From Armatimonadota bacterium (GTDB lineage: Bacteria > Bacillota > Desulfotomaculia > Desulfotomaculales > Nap2-2B): a stretch of DNA of 64,000 nt. Below, in pieces: positions 9,514-18,371 of this stretch. The stretch is taken from assembly GCA_023511535.1 (NCBI GenBank), contig JAIMBK010000006.1, positions 1 through 64,000 of the forward strand. Direction: 5' to 3'. The number at the start of each line of letters is the position of its first letter. Position 1 is the first letter of the stretch. Under the pieces are notes generated by a model. The model saw nothing but the letters and a program-made list of their open reading frames with translations, made no database searches and was not told the DNA's origin. Made by a program: the position numbers and the translations under genes.

Positions 9514-11097
9514 ATGGGATACAGTAAAGGTATTAACGCCAGCGCGGCCACGCTCACCAGGTCGCGCACGGGCGACGATCAGTGCCCTTTTAGCGGAATG
9601 TGCGTAACCTGCCTGGACGGCTGTCCGGGCCTCTGCGAGGTCGGGAAGTCCGCCGTCCGGGGAAAGGAAGTCCTTTATCCCCAGCCGTTTGGAAAAACTA
9701 CTTCCGCATCGCAGAAAGATTACCCGGTGGATTATTCGCATTTTAACATCATGGGAACGGCGGTAGGCGCCTTCGGGATCGATCCCGATCCCGACAAAGC
9801 AATTTTCCCGGCGGTCAACCTGGAAACCGCCGTGGGCGCGAACGGCGATCTCAAGCTGGCTCTGCCGATCGTGATCGCCGCCATGGGCTCGACCAACGTG
9901 GCCGCCAATAACTGGGACCACCTGGCGGCCGGGGCGGCCATCTCGGGCGTAGGAATCGTCATTGGGGAAAACGTTTGCGCCATGGACCCGGAAGTAGAAA
10001 TTAAAAACGGCCGGGTTGTTCATTCCCCGGCTCTTTCCCGGCGGGTCAAGGACTTCCAGATGTGGTCCGGAGATAAAGGTTTTCTTGCCGTCCAGGCCAA
10101 CGTGGAGGACACCCGGTTAGGCGTTCAGGAGTACGCGATCGAAAAATTAAATGTCGAGGCCGTCGAGCTCAAATGGGGCCAGGGCGCGAAAGACATCGGC
10201 GGGGAGGTCAAGCTGAACACGCTGGAGCGTGCCCTGCAGTTGAAGAGCCGCGGTTACATCGTTTTGCCCGACCCGGAAAACCCGCAGGTCCAGGCTGCTT
10301 TTAAAGCAGGTGCGTTTAGCGAGTTTGAGCGTCATTCCCGCATTGGGATGGTGGAGTATGAATCTTTCCTGGCCCGCGTCGAAGAACTGCGGAAAGCAGG
10401 CGCCAGATACGTTTTCTTGAAAACGGGCGCTTATCGTCCCGCCGATCTGGCCCGGGCGGTGAAGTTCGCTTCCGATGCCCGCCTCGACCTGTTGACGGTG
10501 GACGGAGCCGGCGGCGGCACAGGCATGAGCCCCTGGCGGATGATGAACGAATGGGGCGTGCCAACCGTTTATCTTCAGGCGCTGCTGGTAAAATACCTGG
10601 ATAAGCTGGCCGCCGGGGGCGCCTACGTCCCGCCCGTGGCTATTGCCGGCGGTTTTGCCCTGGAGGATTTGATCTTTAAAGGGCTGGCCATCGGGGCTCC
10701 CTACACGAAGGCGGTCGGAATCGCCCGTTCTCCCCTGGCGGCGGCAATGGTCGGCAAAACGGTGGGCGAGGCCGTTAAATCCGGCAAGGTTCCCAACGAA
10801 TACAAGAAGTACGGGGATACCCTGGAGCAGGTCTTTATCGCCGCTGCCGAGCTGAAGGAAAAACTGGGCGGCGAAGCCTTCGCCCGGCTGCCCGTAGGCG
10901 CCATCGGGGTTTACACCTACTTTGAACGCCTGGCCCAGGGGTTGCGGCAGTTCATGTGCGGCGCCCGCAAGTTTGCCCTGGCTTATCTAACCCGCGACGA
11001 TGTGGCCGCCCTCACCAGGGAAGCGGCGGAAATTACGGGCATCCGTTACATTATGGATGTGGATGCGGAAGAGGTCGAAGAAATTTTCGCCGGTTGA
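9514..11097 (+). CDS. FMN-binding glutamate synthase family protein (orphan GltB2-like)
   Basis: LTVDGAGGGTGMSPWRMMNEWGVPT; Cys-rich N-terminus CPFSGMCVTCLDGCPGLCEVGK. Confidence 0.85.
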   Translation: MGYSKGINASAATLTRSRTGDDQCPFSGMCVTCLDGCPGLCEVGKSAVRGKEVLYPQPFGKTTSASQKDYPVDYSHFNIMGTAVGAFGIDPDPDKAIFPAVNLETAVGANGDLKLALPIVIAAMGSTNVAANNWDHLAAGAAISGVGIVIGENVCAMDPEVEIKNGRVVHSPALSRRVKDFQMWSGDKGFLAVQANVEDTRLGVQEYAIEKLNVEAVELKWGQGAKDIGGEVKLNTLERALQLKSRGYIVLPDPENPQVQAAFKAGAFSEFERHSRIGMVEYESFLARVEELRKAGARYVFLKTGAYRPADLARAVKFASDARLDLLTVDGAGGGTGMSPWRMMNEWGVPTVYLQALLVKYLDKLAAGGAYVPPVAIAGGFALEDLIFKGLAIGAPYTKAVGIARSPLAAAMVGKTVGEAVKSGKVPNEYKKYGDTLEQVFIAAAELKEKLGGEAFARLPVGAIGVYTYFERLAQGLRQFMCGARKFALAYLTRDDVAALTREAAEITGIRYIMDVDAEEVEEIFAG

Positions 11098-11107
11098 CTA
11101 AAGGGTA

Positions 11108-11136
11108 TTGCTTTCAACAACTTGTAGGGTTATAAT
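11108..11136 (+). promoter_or_regulatory. Sigma-A promoter for ANTAR2 leader
   Basis: TTGCTT-N17-TATAAT. Confidence 0.75.
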
Positions 11137-11158
11137 AAAGGCATCTTAAATGGGTAGA

Positions 11159-11241
11159 TTAGATACAATGGTGTATCTAAGGAAGGCAAGGGTGCCCTCG
11201 GCAGGTTTTCGCTAAACCTGGCAAAGAGGGCATTTTTCTTC
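11159..11241 (+). promoter_or_regulatory. ANTAR dual-hexaloop leader with terminator
   Basis: P1 TTAGATAC[AATGGT]GTATCTAA (11159-11180); P2 GAAGGC[AAGGGT]GCCCTC (11182-11199); terminator TGCCCTC (11193-11199)/GAGGGCA (11226-11232)+T tract, so P2 and terminator are mutually exclusive. Confidence 0.85.
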
Positions 11242-11343
11242 CCGTATTGATCAACCTGATGTTCATCATTTTTCTTTCGCCCGGGGTTTTCTTTTCTGAC
11301 TTCTGACCTCCGACCTCTGACATCCGTTTTAGGAGGTTTCTCC

Positions 11344-11925
11344 ATGGCGGAAAATCGTATAGTTGTGATAGATAACGACGCTGCCTGGCGAAAAAACATC
11401 AAGGCGATCTTAACCCGGTCGGGCTACTGGGTGATCGGCGAGGCGGGCGATGGCTTAAGCGCCTTGAAACTGATCAGGAGCCGGCAGCCGGACCTGTTGA
11501 TTATCGCCGCCGAATTACCGGGTATGGACGGCCTGGAAGTGGCCAGGATTGTTCACGAAGATAAATTGGCCCCGGTGATTGTGCTGGCCGCGGCCCAGAC
11601 TCCGGGGCTGCTGGAAAAAGCCAAGGACGCCCGGGTGGCCGCCCTGTTGATCAAACCCGTTGAGGAGGCAAGCCTTTTGCCGGCGATCGAAATCTCCCTG
11701 GCCAATTATCAGGAGATTATCAAGCTGGAAAAACAGATCAAGGAACTGCAGGAGGCTCTGGAAACCCGCAAACTGGTGGAGCGCGCCAAGGGCATTTTGA
11801 TGGAAACCCTGGGCCTTTCCGAGGCGGAAGCCTTCCGGCGCATCCAGAAGCAAAGCATGAACAAACGCCTTTCGATGCGCCAGGTGGCCGAAGCAATTAT
11901 CCTGGCCCAAAGCCTGAAAACGTGA
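11344..11925 (+). CDS. ANTAR-domain response-regulator-like antiterminator (ANTAR2)
   Basis: LVERAKGILMETLGLSEAEAFRRIQKQSMNKRLSMRQVAEAII. Confidence 0.92.
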   Translation: MAENRIVVIDNDAAWRKNIKAILTRSGYWVIGEAGDGLSALKLIRSRQPDLLIIAAELPGMDGLEVARIVHEDKLAPVIVLAAAQTPGLLEKAKDARVAALLIKPVEEASLLPAIEISLANYQEIIKLEKQIKELQEALETRKLVERAKGILMETLGLSEAEAFRRIQKQSMNKRLSMRQVAEAIILAQSLKT

Positions 11926-11935
11926 AGGGAAAGCA

Positions 11936-12007
11936 CAAAGGGAAAGAGGCACCGAGGCAAAAAGGGCAGGGGAATAAAGGCACAGATGGGCGGAGGAATA
12001 AAGTAGA
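11936..12007 (+). repeat. 8-bp-periodic degenerate array (GGCACAAA-like)
   Basis: GCACAAAG GGAAAGAG GCACCGAG GCAAAAAG GGCAGGGG AATAAAGG CACAGATG... Confidence 0.65.
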
Positions 12008-12055
12008 AAAGGCCCGGAGATCCAAAAGTCTATAAGGTAAAAAAGTTTAATCGAG

Positions 12056-12150
12056 CGGGACAAAGGAGTACCGGCAGTTAAAAAACAAGGCAACGGCGCC
12101 TTTGGGGAAAGGATCCTCTTTCCTTGATCGAAAGGCGCCTTTACGTTTTT
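12056..12150 (+). promoter_or_regulatory. ANTAR dual-hexaloop leader with terminator upstream of GS2
   Basis: P1 CGGGAC[AAAGGA]GTACCG (12056-12073, one internal mismatch); P2 AAGGC[AACGGC]GCCTT (12087-12102); terminator GGCGCCTTT (12095-12103)/AAAGGCGCC (12131-12139)+TTTACGTTTTT. Confidence 0.82.
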
Positions 12151-12177
12151 CAGCCAAAAATTGAAGAGGTGGTTAAC

Positions 12178-13506
12178 ATGTCCGTGGACAAAAACGAGAT
12201 CCTGGCGAAAGCCAGGGAGATGGGGGTTAAATTCATCCGCCTGCAGTTCACCGACATCACGGGTGTCTTGAAAAATGTGGCCATCACCGTGGAGCAACTG
12301 GAAAAGGCGCTGGACGGGGAGCTGATGTTTGACGGTTCTTCCATTCACGGTTTTGTGCGGATTGAGGAATCGGATATGTACCTGCGCCCCGATCCCGATA
12401 CTTTTACCGTTTTTCCCTGGCGGCCCCGGGACGGGGCGGTGGCCAGGCTGATCTGCGATATCTATAACCCGGACGGGACTCCTTTTGCCGGCTGCCCGCG
12501 CAACGCTTTAAAAAGGGTCCTGGCCCGGGCGGCCAGGATGGGCTTTACCATGAATGTGGGGCCGGAATGTGAATTTTTCCTGTTTTATACCGATGGCGAG
12601 GGCAGGCCGACTTTGCGCACGCACGATCAGGCCGGGTATTTTGATTTAAGCCCGGTGGACCTGGGCGAAAACGCCCGGCGCTCCATGGTCCTCACTTTAG
12701 AGGAAATGGGTTTTGAAATTGAGGCTTCGCACCACGAGGTGGCGCCCGGCCAGCACGAGATCGATTTTAAGTATGCGGACGCCCTGGACGTGGCCGATAA
12801 AATCATCACCTTTAAATTTGTGGTGCGCACCATTGCCCAGCGCCACGGCCTGCACGCCACCTTCATGCCCAAGCCGGTTTTCGGGATTAACGGCAGCGGG
12901 ATGCACATGCACCAGTCGCTTTTCCGGGACGGGCAAAACGCCTTTTACGATCCCCACGACCCGCAGGGCTTGAGCAAGACGGCGCGCTACTACATCGGCG
13001 GGCTGCTGAAGCACGCCCGGGCCCTGGCGGCGGTAACCAGCCCGACGGTAAATTCCTACAAGCGGCTGGTTCCCGGCTACGAGGCACCGGTTTACATTTC
13101 CTGGGCCGAACGCAACCGGAGCCCGCTGATCCGGGTGCCGGCCAAGCGCGGCGCTTCCACCCGGATCGAGTTAAGGTGCCCGGATCCTTCCTGCAACCCT
13201 TACCTGGCCGTCGCCGCCTGCCTGGCGGCCGGCCTGGACGGCATCGAAAAGAAAATTGAGCCTCCGCCGCCGTGCAATTTGAACATTTACGAGTTGACTC
13301 CCGCCCAGCGGCAAAAGCTGGGGATCGGCAGCCTGCCGGCCAGCCTGGAAGAAGCTCTGGCGGAGTTGGCCGCCGACGACGTGATCAAGGGCGCCCTGGG
13401 CGAGCACATTTACGAGCGCTTCCGGGAAGCCAAGCAAAAGGAATGGGAGGAGTACCGCACGCGGGTCCACTCGTGGGAGATCGAGCAATACCTGACCAGG
13501 TTTTAG
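12178..13506 (+). CDS. glnA: Glutamine synthetase type I (GS2)
   Basis: Intact motifs [69 protein letters not shown] at 12178 preferred over the TTG start in the track. Confidence 0.93.
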   Translation: MSVDKNEILAKAREMGVKFIRLQFTDITGVLKNVAITVEQLEKALDGELMFDGSSIHGFVRIEESDMYLRPDPDTFTVFPWRPRDGAVARLICDIYNPDGTPFAGCPRNALKRVLARAARMGFTMNVGPECEFFLFYTDGEGRPTLRTHDQAGYFDLSPVDLGENARRSMVLTLEEMGFEIEASHHEVAPGQHEIDFKYADALDVADKIITFKFVVRTIAQRHGLHATFMPKPVFGINGSGMHMHQSLFRDGQNAFYDPHDPQGLSKTARYYIGGLLKHARALAAVTSPTVNSYKRLVPGYEAPVYISWAERNRSPLIRVPAKRGASTRIELRCPDPSCNPYLAVAACLAAGLDGIEKKIEPPPPCNLNIYELTPAQRQKLGIGSLPASLEEALAELAADDVIKGALGEHIYERFREAKQKEWEEYRTRVHSWEIEQYLTRF

Positions 13507-13667
13507 GAATTCTTTTCAGGACAGGTTTTTCCATCCTCCACCCTTTCGGCAAACCCTCGCTGGTTGCTGAAAGGGTATTTTTTCCACGACAATTTTTTTA
13601 TCAAAAAAGCTTCCCTTTTGAAAATTATATGCTATAATACTGACTAGCTACAAAAAAACTAAATAAA

Positions 13668-13749
13668 GGTACAACGACGTACCGTTTGGGGCGAAGGGGC
13701 CTGAACCGGCGGGTAAAGGGCGAATTATCCGGCGTAAAGGCCTTTTTTT
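13668..13749 (+). promoter_or_regulatory. ANTAR-type dual-hairpin leader with terminator upstream of GS3
   Basis: P1 GGTAC[AACGAC]GTACC (13668-13683); P2 GGGC[GAAGGG]GCCT (13689-13702; first loop base G, not A); GGCCT (13698-13702)/AGGCC (13738-13742)+T7; TATAAT at 13633-13638. Confidence 0.75.
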
Positions 13750-13785
13750 CATTGTGCTTCCCCAAATGAAGAAGGAGAGGTATTT

Positions 13786-15117
13786 GTGGTTCAGTTGACC
13801 GCCGACGACGTGCGAAAAATGGCCAAGGAGTTAGGGGTAAAGTTTATCCGCCTGCAGTTTACCGACATTTTCGGGGTGCTCAAAAATGTTTCCATTACCG
13901 TTGAGCAGCTGGAAAAGGCCCTGGCCGGGGAATTAATGTTTGACGGTTCGTCCATTGAAGGTTTCGTCCGGATTGAGGAATCGGATATGTATCTGCGGCC
14001 GGACCCTTCCACGTTTGTTGTTTTCCCCTGGCGCCCCCGGGACGGCGCGGTGGCCCGGTTGATCTGCGATATTTACACCGCGGCCGGCGAGCCCTTTATC
14101 GGCGACCCCCGCTACGTGCTGAAAAGGGCGATTAACGAAGCAAAAGAAATGGGCTTCACCATGAACGTAGGCCCGGAAGCAGAGTTTTTCCTCTTCCATA
14201 TCGACAGCGAAGGGCGCCCCACCACTGTTACGCACGACCGGGCCGGCTATTTCGACCTTACGCCGGTGGACCTGGGCGAGGACGCCCGGCGGGATATGGT
14301 TTTAACCCTCGACGAACTGGGCTTTGAGGTGGAGGCTTCCCATCACGAAGTGGCGCCCGGCCAGCACGAGATTGACTTTAAATACGCCGACGCGCTGGAA
14401 ACGGCCGACCGCATCGTCACCTTCCGGTTTGTGGTGCGCACCATCGCCCAGCGCCACGGCCTGCACGCCACCTTCATGCCCAAACCGATCATGGGCATCC
14501 CGGGTTCCGGCATGCATTTAAACCAGTCGCTGATGAAAAACGGCCAAAACGCCTTTTATGATCCAAATGCCCCTTTGCAGTTAAGTGACACGTGCCTTTA
14601 CTATATCGGCGGTCTCATACGGCACGCCCGGGCGATTACCGCCGTCACCAACCCCACGGTGAACTCTTACAAACGGCTGGTGTCCGGCTACGAGGCGCCG
14701 GTTTATATTGCCTGGTCCTTCCAGAACCGCAGCCCGCTCATCCGCGTACCCGCAAAGAAGGGCCAGTCCACGCGGATTGAATTAAGGAGTCCGGATCCTT
14801 CCTGCAATCCTTACCTGGCTCTGGCTGTTTGTTTAAAGGCCGGCCTGGAGGGGATCAAGAAACAAATCCAGCCCCCCCGGCCTTGCGACCGGAATATTTA
14901 CGAGATGACCCCGGCGGAACGGGAACAGCTGGGCATCGGAAGCCTGCCGGAAAGCCTGGCGGAAGCGCTGCAGGAACTGGAGAAAGACCCGTTGATCCAG
15001 GACGCCCTGGGACCGCACGTGCTGCAGCGCTTTATGGAGGCCAAGCGCATCGAGTGGGAGCGCTACCGGGTCCAGGTGCATCCCTGGGAGCTGGACGAAT
15101 ACCTGACGAAGTATTAA
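13786..15117 (+). CDS. glnA: Glutamine synthetase type I (GS3)
   Basis: Full-length GS-I, very similar to GS2; [13 protein letters not shown] differs from GS2. Confidence 0.92.
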   Translation: MVQLTADDVRKMAKELGVKFIRLQFTDIFGVLKNVSITVEQLEKALAGELMFDGSSIEGFVRIEESDMYLRPDPSTFVVFPWRPRDGAVARLICDIYTAAGEPFIGDPRYVLKRAINEAKEMGFTMNVGPEAEFFLFHIDSEGRPTTVTHDRAGYFDLTPVDLGEDARRDMVLTLDELGFEVEASHHEVAPGQHEIDFKYADALETADRIVTFRFVVRTIAQRHGLHATFMPKPIMGIPGSGMHLNQSLMKNGQNAFYDPNAPLQLSDTCLYYIGGLIRHARAITAVTNPTVNSYKRLVSGYEAPVYIAWSFQNRSPLIRVPAKKGQSTRIELRSPDPSCNPYLALAVCLKAGLEGIKKQIQPPRPCDRNIYEMTPAEREQLGIGSLPESLAEALQELEKDPLIQDALGPHVLQRFMEAKRIEWERYRVQVHPWELDEYLTKY

Positions 15118-15122
15118 AGGCA

Positions 15123-15157
15123 GGGATTAGGGGTTAGGGATAGGAATTAAGAATTAG
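15123..15157 (+). repeat. 7-bp-periodic degenerate array
   Basis: GGGATTA GGGGTTA GGGATAG GAATTAA GAATTAG. Confidence 0.75.
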
Positions 15158-15160
15158 TGA

Positions 15161-15330
15161 CTGGTCCAACGAAGGGCCAGCGCAGGGCAACGGCGCCCAC
15201 GGGCAGGAACAAATCAGGATACTGTCGTTATTCTTCGCAATAATTTATCGTCAGATCAGGATTTATTCGTTTTTTTGGCGAGCATTTTTAGACAGTGTCT
15301 CACGGTTAACCTGCCGTGGGCTATTTTTTT
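15161..15330 (+). promoter_or_regulatory. ANTAR dual-hexaloop leader with long terminator region upstream of the GOGAT operon
   Basis: P1 CTGGTCC[AACGAA]GGGCCAG (15161-15180); P2 GGGC[AACGGC]GCCC (15185-15198); GCCCACGGGCAGG (15195-15207) can pair with CCTGCCGTGGGC (15310-15321)+TATTTTTTT. Confidence 0.78.
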
Positions 15331-15368
15331 AAAGGGAGCTCTTAAGCGAGCCGGACAATTCCAGTCCG

Positions 15369-15869
15369 ATGGGAAAGAACGCTGCCATGGTTTTGGGAAG
15401 GGTGATTTTGATGGGAAGGGTTTTGGTTAAGCCGGAGGTTTGCATCGGGTGTCATTTGTGCGAGATCTGGTGCGCCGTAGCCCACTCGCGTTCCAAAAAC
15501 ATCATCAAGGCGTTTACCAGCGAGCAGCCAAAGCCGCTGCCCAGGGTTATTGTGGAGGAAAGGCTGCCTTTAACTTTTGCCCTTTCGTGCCGGCACTGCG
15601 CCGAGCCGGACTGCGTCTTTGCCTGCATCAGCGGCGCCCTGTACAAAGACCGGGAGACGGGGCGGGTCGTGCACGACCGCGCGCGGTGCGTCGGCTGCTA
15701 CAGCTGCGTGATGGCCTGCCCGTACGGCTGCGTACTGATCAACGAAAGAGAGCGCCAGGTTTTGAAGTGCGACCTCTGCACCGGGCTGGATTTTCCATAT
15801 TGCGTCAGCCACTGCCCGAACGGGGCGCTTGTTTATGAGGAAGCGGCAGACAAGCACGGGGGGTTTTAA
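15369..15869 (+). CDS. 4Fe-4S ferredoxin-type iron-sulfur protein of glutamate synthase module
   Basis: CIGCHLCEIWC, CRHCAEPDCVFAC, CVGCYSCVMACPYGC; alternative ATG at 15411. Confidence 0.85.
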   Translation: MGKNAAMVLGRVILMGRVLVKPEVCIGCHLCEIWCAVAHSRSKNIIKAFTSEQPKPLPRVIVEERLPLTFALSCRHCAEPDCVFACISGALYKDRETGRVVHDRARCVGCYSCVMACPYGCVLINERERQVLKCDLCTGLDFPYCVSHCPNGALVYEEAADKHGGF

Positions 15870-15872
15870 GGG

Positions 15873-17162
15873 ATGAGCAGGTTTACCTACCTGATTATTG
15901 GCAATTCGGCGGGTGCCGTGGGATGCATCGAGGCTCTGCGGGAAGTGGACGGAACAGGGACCATCGCCCTGATTTCGGACGAAACCCGCCACGTATACTC
16001 CCGGGCCCTGATTCCGTATTACCTGGAGGGGAAAATCGAACGCGCCGGGATGGATTACCGTCCGCCCGATTTCTACACAAGGCACGGCGTAACCCCTTTT
16101 TTAGGAAAAGAGGCGGTGGGGGTCGATTTTGACCGAAAAGAAGTCGAACTGGCCGGCGGCGAACGGATCGGCTACGGAAAGCTTCTTCTGGCCACCGGCG
16201 GAAGGCCCTTTCTGCCGCCGCTGCCCGGCCTGGATAGGCAAAACGTTTTTACCTTTCTAAGCCTCGACGACGTGCTGGCCATCGAAAAGGCCCTGCCCGG
16301 AGTGAAAAACGCGGTCGTCCTCGGCGGTGGGGTAATCGGCCTGATGGCCGCCGAGGTATTGAGCAAAAAGGGTCTCGACGTTTGCGTCCTGGAACTGGCC
16401 GGCAGAGTGCTGGCCCCGGTGGTCGACGAGACGGCTTCCGCGCTGGTCGAAGACCTGTTTCGGAAAAACGGAGTCAAAATCTACACAGAAACTACAATTA
16501 AAGAGATCCGCGGGGCGGAAAGCGTGGAGGAAGTCAGGCTGACCGACGGCCGGACGATCCCCGCCGGCCTCCTGATTATTGCCGTTGGGGTCGTTCCCCG
16601 GGTGGAGCTGGTGAAAGGCACCGGGATCAGGGTTAACCGGGGGATTGTGGTGGACCAAAGGATGCAGACTTCCGTCCCGGACGTTTACGCCTGCGGCGAC
16701 TGTGCCGAGGTCTACGACTTCGCGGCCGGCCATCATAAGCTGCTGCCCCTGTGGCCGAACGCCTACGCCGGGGGAAGGATCGCCGGTTTCAACATGGCCG
16801 GGCGCCCCCGGAAATACGAGTGGGGAACCGGGATGAACGCCACGCACTTTTTCGATTTTTACATCATCAATGCCGGGGTGAATGTAACCGGGGATAATGC
16901 CGATGGGTACGAGATAGTCAGCAAGTTGGCGGAAGACCGGCGGAGCTACCGCAAATTTGCCCTCAAAGCCGGCCGGATCCAGGGCTTTGTCCTGGCGGGG
17001 GAAGTCGCCCGGGCGGGAATTTTCCTGCACCTGATGCGGAAAGCGGTTGACGTGCGGGCTTTTCAGCAGGAGCTCACGAAGAGCAACTTCGGCTTCAGCG
17101 ACCTGCCGGATCAGTTGCGGTGGGCGCTGTTAAAAGACGACGTGGTTTTGGGAGTGGTGTAA
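15873..17162 (+). CDS. FAD-dependent NAD(P)H oxidoreductase (pyridine nucleotide-disulfide family)
   Basis: VVLGGGVIGLMAAE, TSVPDVYACGDCAEV. Confidence 0.88.
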   Translation: MSRFTYLIIGNSAGAVGCIEALREVDGTGTIALISDETRHVYSRALIPYYLEGKIERAGMDYRPPDFYTRHGVTPFLGKEAVGVDFDRKEVELAGGERIGYGKLLLATGGRPFLPPLPGLDRQNVFTFLSLDDVLAIEKALPGVKNAVVLGGGVIGLMAAEVLSKKGLDVCVLELAGRVLAPVVDETASALVEDLFRKNGVKIYTETTIKEIRGAESVEEVRLTDGRTIPAGLLIIAVGVVPRVELVKGTGIRVNRGIVVDQRMQTSVPDVYACGDCAEVYDFAAGHHKLLPLWPNAYAGGRIAGFNMAGRPRKYEWGTGMNATHFFDFYIINAGVNVTGDNADGYEIVSKLAEDRRSYRKFALKAGRIQGFVLAGEVARAGIFLHLMRKAVDVRAFQQELTKSNFGFSDLPDQLRWALLKDDVVLGVV

Positions 17163-18302
17163 ATGCTCGTCAAAAGGTGTTTTGCCAGCGAACGGCGGCT
17201 GCCGGCCAAAGAAAGCGAAGCCTGCGGGCTTTTCGGGGTAATGGACATCACCGGAAAAAGGTTTGGCGGGGAAATGGCAATCAGCGCCATGAAGAACATC
17301 AAAGTACGCGGAAACGGCCTGGGGGGCGGTTTTGCGGTTTACGGCCTTTATCCCGAATACAGGGATTATTACGCCCTGCACATCATGTTTCAAAATAAAA
17401 TGGCCAAAGAACAGGTGGAAAGTTATTTAGTTGAGAACTTTAACATCGTTTATGACGAGGAAATCCCCACCAACCCGGACGTCAATTTATTTTGCCCGCC
17501 CCTGGTCTGGAGGTACTTTGTCGCCCCGAAAAAAAAGGGGGAGGAGCAGGCGCTGTCCGACGACGATTTCGTCGTTTCCCGGGTAATGTACATCAACACC
17601 AGCATTGAGGACGCCTGCGTGTTTTCTTCCGGGAAAGACATGGGCGTTTTTAAGGGGGTCGGTTTTCCGGAAGAAATCGCCGCCTACTTCCGGCTGGCTG
17701 AACTGTACGCGGGATATCTCTGGACGGCGCACAGCCGGTTTCCCACCAATACCCCGGGCTGGTGGGGCGGTGCGCACCCTTTCAGCATCCTCGACTGGAC
17801 CGTGGTGCACAACGGGGAAATTTCTTCCTACGGAACAAACCGGCGGTTTTTAGAGATGCACAATTACTACTGCACGCTCTTTACCGATACGGAAGTAATG
17901 GCCTATGCGGTGGACCTGCTGATGCGCCGGCAGGGGCTGCCCATTGAGGTGGTTTCCCGGATCTTTGCGCCGCCCCTGTGGGATTTGATCGAGCATATGG
18001 AAGAAAGAGAAAAAAAGCTTTATTCGACCCTGCGGATGGTTTACGCCCCCCTTTTAATCAACGGCCCGTTTACGGTCATTGTGGCCCACCAAAATGAAAT
18101 GTTCGGCCTGACGGACCGGATCCGGCTCCGTCCGATCACCGCCGGCGCCAAAGGGGACCTGGTTTTCCTGTCTTCCGAAGAGGCGGCCATCCGGTGCGTC
18201 TGCCCGGACCTCGACCTTGCCTGGACGCCCCGGGGGGGCGAGCCGGTGGTGGTGCGGCAGGGCTCCCGGGACCACCTGTTGAGCCTGCCGGAATCGGTTT
18301 AG
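17163..18302 (+). CDS. Class II glutamine amidotransferase domain of glutamate synthase
   Basis: CGLFGVMDITGKRFGG; TAHSRFPTNTPGWWGGAHPF; VHNGEISSYGTNRR. Confidence 0.88.
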   Translation: MLVKRCFASERRLPAKESEACGLFGVMDITGKRFGGEMAISAMKNIKVRGNGLGGGFAVYGLYPEYRDYYALHIMFQNKMAKEQVESYLVENFNIVYDEEIPTNPDVNLFCPPLVWRYFVAPKKKGEEQALSDDDFVVSRVMYINTSIEDACVFSSGKDMGVFKGVGFPEEIAAYFRLAELYAGYLWTAHSRFPTNTPGWWGGAHPFSILDWTVVHNGEISSYGTNRRFLEMHNYYCTLFTDTEVMAYAVDLLMRRQGLPIEVVSRIFAPPLWDLIEHMEEREKKLYSTLRMVYAPLLINGPFTVIVAHQNEMFGLTDRIRLRPITAGAKGDLVFLSSEEAAIRCVCPDLDLAWTPRGGEPVVVRQGSRDHLLSLPESV

Positions 18303-18371
18303 TAACTGAGGCGGGGCATTTCAAGGACAAGCCATGCCCTCTGCCCAAAATTTAGCTTCGAGGGTGAGACC

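Noticed and set aside
12124-12177. TTG start for GS2 in the track
   Set aside because: It lies inside the leader terminator; ATG 12178 with a GAGGTG Shine-Dalgarno fits GS-I N-termini.
15208-15309. Possible T-box or metabolite riboswitch in the GOGAT leader insert
   Set aside because: No T-box motif or known riboswitch core recognised; kept only as an unexplained insert.
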